A DNA stretch of 5,897 nt from Candidatus Gastranaerophilales bacterium (GTDB lineage Bacteria; Cyanobacteriota; Vampirovibrionia; Gastranaerophilales; Gastranaerophilaceae), in the NCBI GenBank assembly GCA_944323945.1, contig CALUUL010000094.1:1-5897 (forward strand), read 5' to 3'. Of this stretch, positions 1-5,129 are shown in pieces (positions within the stretch are counted from its first letter, which is position 1; each line of letters begins with the position of its first letter). A program made the position numbers and the translations under genes. The notes beneath the pieces are model-generated. The model saw only the letters and a list, made by a program, of their open reading frames with translations, searched no databases and was not told the origin of the DNA.

Positions 1-275
1 AAACTTTTTGCATCGTATATCAGGCACGGAAAGTTTACGACTGGCATTATATTATCCTTGCAATTATTAGAGGACTTGCAAAAGTGTGAATTACTCCCAA
101 GTATCAGAACATTACCGTTTTCAAGTTTTAGAACATCTCCAAAGTGTTCATATGCCAATTCGGGACCCTTAACAAAATATCCAAATCTGTACGGTATTGC
201 CCACCGAATAATTAATCCTAAAACAACAAGAACTATAACAACAAATATTACAGCCCTCTTTTTATTCTTAAACAA
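1..275 (-). CDS. Single-pass membrane protein with kelch-like segment, 5' part only
   Basis: Reading the reverse strand leftwards gives an open frame of 91 codons that leaves the window at base 1. The chosen start is TTG at 275-273, because an in-frame TGA lies at 293-291 and no ATG or GTG lies between. A GAAGGG stands at 292-287, 11 bases upstream, and a good promoter lies further up. The protein begins with a positive stretch (KNKKR), then one membrane helix at about residues 9-29 (VIFVVIVLVVLGLII core), which predicts N-in, C-out topology. Outside the membrane, residues 48-91 (VLKLENGNVLILGSNSH, then CLIYDAKS) fit a kelch or galactose-oxidase type beta-propeller blade: L-x-N-G-x-V-L-I-x-G followed by a YD-x-K-S turn. 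The usual second Gly of the GG pair is Ser. Three cysteines (66, 72, 84) could form disulfides. The kelch call is inference from a single blade; the gene itself is well supported by its composition and promoter. Confidence 0.72.
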   Translation of the reverse strand, partial: MFKNKKRAVIFVVIVLVVLGLIIRWAIPYRFGYFVKGPELAYEHFGDVLKLENGNVLILGSNSHFCKSSNNCKDNIMPVVNFPCLIYDAKS

Positions 276-314
276 TATCTTCTCAACCCTTCAAATAAAT
301 TTCACAACACGCAC

Positions 315-343
315 ATTATACCAAATCCATTTTAACAAGTCAT
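315..343 (-). promoter_or_regulatory. Extended -10 promoter for the leftward membrane-protein gene
   Basis: On the minus strand the -35-like ATGACT (343-338; four of six match TTGACA) is followed by a 17-base spacer and a perfect TATAAT (320-315). TGG directly precedes the TATAAT, giving the TGN of an extended -10. Transcription should begin near 308, leaving a leader of about 33 bases before the TTG start at 275. Confidence 0.6.
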
Positions 344-392
344 GCAGTAAATTAATTTTGCCATTTTATAATAAATATAAATAATGAATTAC

Positions 393-421
393 AAAAAAAT
401 AAATGTTGGGTTTCACCCAAC
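393..421 (-). terminator. Rho-independent terminator-like hairpin, minus strand
   Basis: GTTGGGT (405-411) and ACCCAAC (415-421) form a perfect 7-bp stem with a 3-base loop. On the minus strand the stem is followed by ATTTATTTTTTTGT, a T-run typical of intrinsic terminators; on the plus strand no T-run follows. It lies upstream of the leftward promoter, with no minus-strand gene feeding into it, so it may insulate that promoter, end an antisense or small RNA, or be a dispersed palindromic repeat instead. The minus-strand form TGTAGGTTGGG...CCCAACA resembles intergenic palindromes I recall from cyanobacteria and other bacteria; this was not checked. Confidence 0.5.
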
Positions 422-567
422 CTACATAATTTGCCGAATAATCTTTTTATGCGTTCATTTTATGCATTCAGATAAAATATCTGTAAAGAAACACATGGTT
501 TGATTGTTATGTACGCTTAGTTTGATTATTTTGGTAAAGTTTATTGCTGTATTATAAATTAAATTCC

Positions 568-596
568 ATGTAATTTATGAGAAGTTTAAATATAAT
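568..596 (+). promoter_or_regulatory. Candidate plus-strand promoter, distal
   Basis: A perfect TATAAT at 591-596 is preceded, at 17 bases, by a weak -35 (ATGTAA, 568-573). Transcription from here would start near 603, just before the stem-loop at 611-648, and give a leader of about 170 bases ahead of the first gene of the array. In DNA this AT-rich, chance matches are common. Confidence 0.3.
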
Positions 597-610
597 AGCA
601 GTAATTACTT

Positions 611-648
611 TAGTACATCTGCTTCTTGCTTACCCTTTAGATGGGCTA
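611..648 (+). other. Leader stem-loop upstream of the six-gene array
   Basis: TAGTACATCT (611-620) pairs with AGATGGGCTA (639-648): eight Watson-Crick pairs, one G-U pair and one mismatch, around an 18-base loop. A smaller alternative hairpin, TTTAG/CTAAA with loop ATGGG (636-650), uses some of the same bases, so the two would exclude each other. If the TATAAT at 591-596 is used, this stem-loop lies at the very 5' end of the transcript, where it could stabilise the message. No known riboswitch or leader family was recognised. Confidence 0.3.
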
Positions 649-681
649 AAATGTTTTATAGTTTTAGAATATTGTTAATAA

Positions 682-709
682 TTGTAAATAAAATTGTCAT
701 ATTTATAAT
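682..709 (+). promoter_or_regulatory. Candidate plus-strand promoter, proximal
   Basis: TTGTAA (682-687; four of six match TTGACA), a 16-base spacer and a perfect TATAAT (704-709) would start transcription near 716, about 58 bases before the ATG at 774. A second possible -10, TATACT at 740-745, lacks a well-spaced -35. The surroundings are almost pure A+T, so this remains tentative. Confidence 0.35.
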
Positions 710-759
710 AATTTATCAAAATTATATTTTTACATTTGTTATACTGATGATAGTAGAAG

Positions 760-765
760 AAGGGG
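760..765 (+). promoter_or_regulatory. Ribosome binding site that fixes the start at 774
   Basis: AAGGGG, inside a purine run (AGAAGAAGGGG), stands 8 bases before the ATG at 774. It is the strongest Shine-Dalgarno-like site near this gene. It favours ATG 774 over the in-frame ATG at 651, which has no comparable site and would add 41 residues encoded by very AT-rich codons. Confidence 0.75.
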
Positions 766-773
766 ATAATTGT

Positions 774-1835
774 ATGAAAGTTTCGCCTATTGCAAATTTT
801 AATACAACCGTACAACAAGTTAAATATAAAAATTGCAATTTGTCGCCAAAATATGATAATTCTGGCGATTTTTTTATAAAAAGCAATAATCTTTCATTCA
901 AAGGAGAAAAAGACTCTAAAAGTTTAAAAGATAACATGGAAACAATAGGCTTTGTAGGTGCGCCAATCTTGTTGTCAATTATTGCAGGAGTACTTAGTGC
1001 TAAATCAATGGAAGTACCAGATGATTATTCTATTGACACCGAGGCAAGAAGTATAGAATCTGCTGCCATAACCGCAGATGCTGATGACGGAATTTTTGTG
1101 GTTAAGGGAACACCAATTAATCTCGATGCAAGCAGATTTGATTATGCTGATGTCGAAAACGGTATATATAGAAACTTTGATGGTAGTGTTGATATAGATT
1201 TACTAAATGGCAAATATGTAGATACACAAAACGGTATTTTTGTTGACCCTGAAAGTAAAATTTCTGCATTTATTGATGAAGACGGGGATGTCAAACATTT
1301 TCCGCTTATAAGTTTTGGAAATCAAAACGGTTGCCTAAGTGTCCATGATAATCCACTGCCAATGGATGATGTACCAAATATTGTTGAAGACGGGCTTATT
1401 GAAACAGGATTGTATGCTGTTAAAGGTTTATGGGCAGACATTTTTGGCACTGAGGGTGAAGGCGCAGAAGTTCAAGATTTATTCGGTCGTGAGTTAGTTG
1501 AAGCAGTTGAGGAAGACGGAGAAACTTACTTATCTGTAACACCGGCTAATTTTGAGCAAAGTTCTATGCTAAATATCCATGAATTTATTGAATATATAAA
1601 TGATAAAAATTTCCAAGATTATATTGATGAGCATTATCCGCAATTTGGTGGCACAGATGGTCTTGATGCAGACGATGCTATAGATGAAGTTGATGAAATT
1701 GAAGTTGAAAGTCCCGCTGATAATGTAGACACAGATGACTTAGATGAATATGATTCAGATGACTTTGATGATGAAAGTGAAGATGACGATGATGGTGTAG
1801 ATGATGACTCTTTTGATGATGATTCTGCATTTTAA
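774..1835 (+). CDS. Acidic membrane-anchored repeat protein with N-terminal SFKG motif
   Basis: A 353-residue protein of unknown function, the first gene of the array. It has no classical signal peptide. A polar N-terminus carries NLSFKG (residues 39-44), followed by one likely membrane helix at about 57-76 (core GFVGAPILLSIIAGVLSA). The rest is strongly acidic. Residues 104-175 consist of three 24-residue units, each opening with [D/E/Q]-[D/N]-G-I-[F/Y] (G106, G130, G154). A further related stretch, TGLYAVKG (211-218), resembles the first unit's DGIFVVKG. The C-terminus (298-353) has 32 Asp/Glu in 56 residues and no Lys or Arg, so it could bind divalent cations or a basic partner, but no EF-hand or RTX pattern was found. 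The in-frame ATG at 651 would add a hydrophobic 41-residue extension; 774 is preferred for its ribosome binding site and its MK opening, as in other genes of the array. Function cannot be assigned. Confidence 0.9.
   Translation: MKVSPIANFNTTVQQVKYKNCNLSPKYDNSGDFFIKSNNLSFKGEKDSKSLKDNMETIGFVGAPILLSIIAGVLSAKSMEVPDDYSIDTEARSIESAAITADADDGIFVVKGTPINLDASRFDYADVENGIYRNFDGSVDIDLLNGKYVDTQNGIFVDPESKISAFIDEDGDVKHFPLISFGNQNGCLSVHDNPLPMDDVPNIVEDGLIETGLYAVKGLWADIFGTEGEGAEVQDLFGRELVEAVEEDGETYLSVTPANFEQSSMLNIHEFIEYINDKNFQDYIDEHYPQFGGTDGLDADDAIDEVDEIEVESPADNVDTDDLDEYDSDDFDDESEDDDDGVDDDSFDDDSAF
1083..1298 (+). repeat. Three tandem 24-residue coding repeats in the acidic protein
   Basis: Residues 104-127, 128-151 and 152-175 align without gaps. 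Position 1 is D/E/Q, 2 is D/N/N, 3 is G, 4 is I, 5 is F/Y/F, and position 12 is I/V/I. The DNA has diverged but keeps related AAAACGGTAT blocks in units 2 and 3. The alternating hydrophobic and Asp/Gly/Asn pattern suggests short beta-strands with turns, in the manner of a beta-solenoid or beta-hairpin array (inference). Confidence 0.55.
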
Positions 1836-1850
1836 GTAAGTTGATATTTT

Positions 1851-3542
1851 ATGAAAGTACAACAAAAAAACTACATTATATCTAAATTTCCCTCTCAGGT
1901 ATTTGTTTTACACAAAATACCAAGAGCAAGTACCTCATTTTGTGGTGTAAAAAATACAGACAATAATACAGCGGATGTCTTTACTTTAAATGGACAAAAA
2001 AGAACCCTAAGAATAAAAGAATGCCTAAAGGGTTTAATAAGTAATATATTTAAGGCTGACAGGTTAGCACTTTGTGAAATTTATGATTTAGGGCAAAATG
2101 CAGATGATGAAAATATCAGAGCCAAATTATTCAAAAAATATCTAAGTAGTATTTATGATTCTTCATCCTCTAATGATTTATGTAATGAAAAATTGACGGA
2201 TGAAACTTTTGATTTGAACGTAAGTGCAGATATAAACAAACTAAATACAAAAAATATTATTTTTGTATTTAGTCTTATTCAAGATTACCTTTCAAGCTCG
2301 AATAATGATGAATACGAACAAATGCTCGGGTTGCTAGACGGTCTTTCAGAAGGCATATATGAGGATAATCAGGAAAAAACAGAAAGCTTGTGGGCAGCAA
2401 TTTTTGATACAACAAAAAATTATTACCATAAGATTTACCTGCCAAGGAAAATGCAAGAAACAAATGAAAAAACTCAAAAGCTTCAGCATTTTCTCAATTC
2501 GGCATTTGCAAAAAAATCAAATAATTTTGATATAATTGATGAAATTTTTAATTCACAAGACTACTCTTTAGAACAAAAAATCTTTCTTATTGATAAACTG
2601 GCACAACCTCACGGCTATGATTTGTGTAAATTTTTAATTTCTCAGCCTCCAAATAATACAGTAAGAAAACAAATAATTAATAATATTGCAGATAGTGAAA
2701 AATTTGCAGATGAAAATTTTGACGAATTTAAAAACCGATTTGTAAGCGCTTTACACTCTGATAATCCTGAATTACAAATCTTACAAAAAACAATACTTGC
2801 TAATCCTGTTATTGACTTAGTTTTAAAACACACTCCTGTAAGTTTTGATTTAAATTTTATGGAATTTGAACAAAAAGTTGATTATTTAAGACAACTTCCC
2901 GAGGAAGAGGTTTTAAAATTGTTGGAAGAAATTAGGCAAGATTGGGTGCTTGATAGTTCCATTGATGCATATGAAACAGAAACTATTAAGTATGATTTGA
3001 ATTCGAGGTTTGATGATGTTTTGTCAAATATAACAGTTGATGTTGACGGGCAAAAAGAGAGCATAATTGATATCGCCAATAATACCGCAAGATTAATTTC
3101 ACTGCATAGTGAAAAAATGAAAAATATGCAGTTGCAAGCCATAAATAAAATAACACAGGATGATAAAATGCTTGCAGCAGAACTAAAGGCTTTAAGTAAA
3201 CAGCTTTTTGCGCTTTATTCCTTGTTGAGCAGCAATACACAACAAGCAAGAGAATTTCAGGCTCAAATAATGAGAGAATTCGATACAATAGAGAAAAAAT
3301 TCCCTCAGAAAAAACAAGACATTAAAAAAGCAAGAAGTACTCTTGAAAAAATAAAAGCAGGATTAATTGACCCCGGCAATATAACCCCCAGTTTATTTGC
3401 GCTAAGTAATTTTGCAAAGGCAGGTTCAATAATGATGTCAACGGGTGAACCTACATTGAGCGCGATTGGTGCTCTGCTTATGGGTATGGCATTTATTGCA
3501 AGGCCTGTAAATAATGTTGTTAAAGAGTTTAAGAAAGGATAG
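1851..3542 (+). CDS. Large helical protein with C-terminal hydrophobic segment, variant SFCG motif
   Basis: A 563-residue protein of unknown function that starts 15 bases after the preceding stop codon. It opens MKVQQKNY and has TSFCGVK at residues 28-34, where its relatives have SFKG, so the Lys is replaced by Cys. Residues 50-360 read as successive amphipathic helices with a solenoid-like look (for example DIIDEIFNSQDYSLEQKIF, 227-245). Residues about 340-505 are rich in charged and Leu/Ile heptad-like spacing and may form coiled coils. A hydrophobic, Gly/Ala/Met-rich segment at about 522-550 (core LSAIGALLMGMAFIA) lies just before the basic tail VKEFKKG and could be a tail anchor or a membrane hairpin. 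The ribosome binding site is weak (TAAGTAAG, 10 bases before the ATG), so translation may depend on coupling to the gene upstream. No catalytic motif was seen. Confidence 0.92.
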   Translation: MKVQQKNYIISKFPSQVFVLHKIPRASTSFCGVKNTDNNTADVFTLNGQKRTLRIKECLKGLISNIFKADRLALCEIYDLGQNADDENIRAKLFKKYLSSIYDSSSSNDLCNEKLTDETFDLNVSADINKLNTKNIIFVFSLIQDYLSSSNNDEYEQMLGLLDGLSEGIYEDNQEKTESLWAAIFDTTKNYYHKIYLPRKMQETNEKTQKLQHFLNSAFAKKSNNFDIIDEIFNSQDYSLEQKIFLIDKLAQPHGYDLCKFLISQPPNNTVRKQIINNIADSEKFADENFDEFKNRFVSALHSDNPELQILQKTILANPVIDLVLKHTPVSFDLNFMEFEQKVDYLRQLPEEEVLKLLEEIRQDWVLDSSIDAYETETIKYDLNSRFDDVLSNITVDVDGQKESIIDIANNTARLISLHSEKMKNMQLQAINKITQDDKMLAAELKALSKQLFALYSLLSSNTQQAREFQAQIMREFDTIEKKFPQKKQDIKKARSTLEKIKAGLIDPGNITPSLFALSNFAKAGSIMMSTGEPTLSAIGALLMGMAFIARPVNNVVKEFKKG

Positions 3543-3546
3543 GTAA

Positions 3547-3840
3547 ATGATAAACAAAATAAGCTCGATTAATTTTAAATCAGCAAAACCTGTAAAAAAT
3601 AACAACCCTATTTTTGAAAAGTACAAAAAGACTTTTAAAAATGATAAAGCAGGTACTGCCTTGCTTTCAGGCATGACTTTGGTTGGCGTACCTATGACTT
3701 TTATAGCTAAAACTCCAATAAGAAAAATCCAAGGCGGCATCGTTGGTTTTGGCGCATTATTAACTCTTGTTCTTTTCCCATTGCTTAAAAAAGAAAAATC
3801 GGGTTTAGAAAATAAACAAAAAATTAACGAGGTAACATAA
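3547..3840 (+). CDS. Small two-helix membrane protein with INFKS motif
   Basis: A 97-residue protein of unknown function. Its N-terminus, MINKISSINFKS, carries the shared motif at residues 9-12. A basic stretch follows, then two likely membrane helices at about 36-55 (AGTALLSGMTLVGVPMTFIA) and 62-80 (core GGIVGFGALLTLVLFPLL). They are separated by a short basic loop (KTPIRK), and a Lys-rich tail follows. The positive loop and termini make the exact topology ambiguous, but a hairpin in the inner membrane is simplest. The start lies 4 bases after the previous stop, with AAAGGA (3534-3539) as ribosome binding site inside the end of the upstream gene, so the two are translationally linked. It could be the membrane anchor or a pore-like part of the complex (inference). 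Confidence 0.9.
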   Translation: MINKISSINFKSAKPVKNNNPIFEKYKKTFKNDKAGTALLSGMTLVGVPMTFIAKTPIRKIQGGIVGFGALLTLVLFPLLKKEKSGLENKQKINEVT

Positions 3841-4131
3841 ATGCAAAATTTATCAATTCCACAAGATAGCATTGAAAGACAAATTAAACAAGTAATGCGT
3901 GAAAATTATGCATCTATGGAAAAGGACGTGTATAATAACTGCCGCAAAAGAATAAACGATGAATTTTATGATAAATTTATCAGCCAAGCAAGAGCACAAA
4001 GAAGTCCGATTGGTGATGATGATTTAAAAATTTTGCTTTCTACTTTAAAAAAATCATACGAAAGCTCGGGGATGATAAATGATGCAAAGGCGATTGAAGC
4101 TCAAATTGCAAAATTAGATGTAAGGGTTTAA
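3841..4131 (+). CDS. Small soluble helical protein without the FK motif
   Basis: A 96-residue protein of unknown function. Its ATG directly follows the TAA of the preceding gene (no gap), with GAGG (3830-3833) as ribosome binding site. It is charged and predicted to be almost wholly helical: one long helix at about 8-55 (core IERQIKQVMRENYASMEKDV), a turn at SPIGDDD (55-61), then a helical hairpin at 61-93. It has no membrane segment, no signal peptide and, unlike every other protein of the array, no FK-type N-terminal motif. A cytosolic partner or chaperone for its neighbours is possible (inference). The tight spacing on both sides argues for co-translation. Confidence 0.9.
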   Translation: MQNLSIPQDSIERQIKQVMRENYASMEKDVYNNCRKRINDEFYDKFISQARAQRSPIGDDDLKILLSTLKKSYESSGMINDAKAIEAQIAKLDVRV

Positions 4132-4132
4132 T

Positions 4133-5098
4133 ATGAAGATTTTGTCATTACAAAATGCACTAACCTTTAAAAGTTATATACAAAAGGAAAAATTGCCCGA
4201 ATATATTAAAAAACGTACGGGTGAATTAGCTTATGAGTACAGAAAGGGCAGGACAGATAAGTTATCCGAAACAGTTTTTGACGAATTTAGAAAAAGTGTG
4301 TCGATAAAAACCCCAATATGCACTTTGCCTGCTAACAGAATTACTTTATTTACAAATCTTGCACACTCATACGAACCTTTTGATATAAATAAAGCAGCAG
4401 TTGTTCTTGCAACTGCTATATCGCAAGCCAATAGCAAAAATCAATTTACTGTTAATAACAGTGATTTAACTCTTTTGAGCAAGTTCTTTTACAGCTCAAA
4501 TGACTATGAAGCAAAATTTTTTGTTATGAGTATGTTAAATAAAAACGGGGCAAGAGAATTTTTGCCAATAGCCGAAAGTGTACTTGAGTGCGACGAAAAT
4601 ATTGCAACGATAAATGATAAGAAAACAAATTACCAAGCAAGATTATTATTAAATAAACACTATAATTTAGACAAGTTAAAGACACTTTTAGAATCTGATG
4701 ATGTTTATAAAATGGGCGCATTAAGCGTTTTATCAAAATGGGGTTTAGAAAGACACTCTAAGCTTGTTGAACCGTTAGTTAAAGACCCTAATTTTAAAGT
4801 AGCAGATAAAGCAAAAAGCGTAATATCGAAACTGCAAAATTTGCAAACGCAGGTTAAAGTACCCGTTTCAAAGGAAAAAGATAGAAATTTACCCAATGAC
4901 ACTGCAGGGTTTGACTTAGCGACCCAAAAAAATAGATTAAAATATATAAGTCCTCCATTAAATAATTGGCAAATAAGCGCACTCGGAAGATTTGGATACC
5001 TTAGCTTGCATGCAGATTTGCTAAAAACAAGTATAAATTCACTAAAATCAGCAGAGGCTTACGCAAAAGTATACGTAAGAGGCAGTTTTGTGCATTGA
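4133..5098 (+). CDS. Helical-repeat protein with N-terminal LTFKS motif
   Basis: A 321-residue soluble protein of unknown function. It begins one base after the previous stop, with AAGGG (4122-4126) 6 bases before the ATG. The N-terminus MKILSLQNALTFKS carries the shared motif at residues 11-14. Residues about 120-235 look like helical hairpins of the HEAT or ARM kind: EAKFFVMSMLNKNGAREFL (126-144), then YKMGALSVLSKWGLERHSKL (192-211) and KVADKAKSVISKLQ (222-235), with Pro/Asp turns between helices. This suggests a protein-binding scaffold rather than an enzyme. A Lys/Pro-rich linker (about 240-262) leads to a C-terminal region, RLKYISPPLNNWQISALG (268-285) and onwards, that I do not recognise. 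No membrane segment is evident. The HEAT-like reading is by eye and needs a profile search. Confidence 0.92.
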   Translation: MKILSLQNALTFKSYIQKEKLPEYIKKRTGELAYEYRKGRTDKLSETVFDEFRKSVSIKTPICTLPANRITLFTNLAHSYEPFDINKAAVVLATAISQANSKNQFTVNNSDLTLLSKFFYSSNDYEAKFFVMSMLNKNGAREFLPIAESVLECDENIATINDKKTNYQARLLLNKHYNLDKLKTLLESDDVYKMGALSVLSKWGLERHSKLVEPLVKDPNFKVADKAKSVISKLQNLQTQVKVPVSKEKDRNLPNDTAGFDLATQKNRLKYISPPLNNWQISALGRFGYLSLHADLLKTSINSLKSAEAYAKVYVRGSFVH

Positions 5099-5129
5099 TT
5101 TTAAATTGAAGTTTAAAAAAGGAACATAA

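Larger units (their letters stand above)
276..773. other. Divergent intergenic region, about 500 bases
   Basis: This stretch separates the leftward gene from the rightward array. It holds the leftward promoter (315-343), a GC-rich hairpin with a minus-strand T-run (393-421), a perfect 6-bp palindrome CAGATA-AAA-TATCTG (469-483), a stem-loop (611-648) and two or three plus-strand promoter candidates. Near-repeats TTTGATTGTT (499-508) and TTTGATTATT (521-530) are present. No supported protein gene was found: open frames here are short or lack a ribosome binding site. It is long for a compact bacterial genome, so an unrecognised small RNA cannot be excluded. Confidence 0.6.

Noticed and set aside
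58..384. Plus-strand open frame of 108 codons
   Set aside because: It lies antisense to the better-supported leftward membrane-protein gene and runs through that gene's promoter. It has no convincing ribosome binding site, and its residues look like antisense composition (Thr/Ser/Asn/Pro-rich).
384..503. Possible 39-codon plus-strand open frame
   Set aside because: It has no ribosome binding site, spans the terminator-like hairpin and has no recognisable features.
651..773. Upstream ATG adding 41 hydrophobic residues to the acidic protein
   Set aside because: The site has no proper ribosome binding site. The extension comes from AT-rich intergenic-like DNA, and ATG 774 has a strong AAGGGG and an MK opening like its neighbours. 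Not fully excluded.
1660..1835. Asp-rich tail as EF-hand or RTX calcium repeats
   Set aside because: There is neither DxDxDG loop spacing with flanking helices nor GGxGxDxxx nonapeptides; only bulk acidity is visible.
3438..3872. Minus-strand open frame of 144 codons
   Set aside because: It is antisense to the end of the 563-residue gene and all of the 97-residue gene, both of which have ribosome binding sites and the shared motif or fitting membrane segments.
5099..5129. Terminator between the last two genes of the array
   Set aside because: The 31-base gap has no inverted repeat; its A-run is simply the purine stretch around the ribosome binding site.
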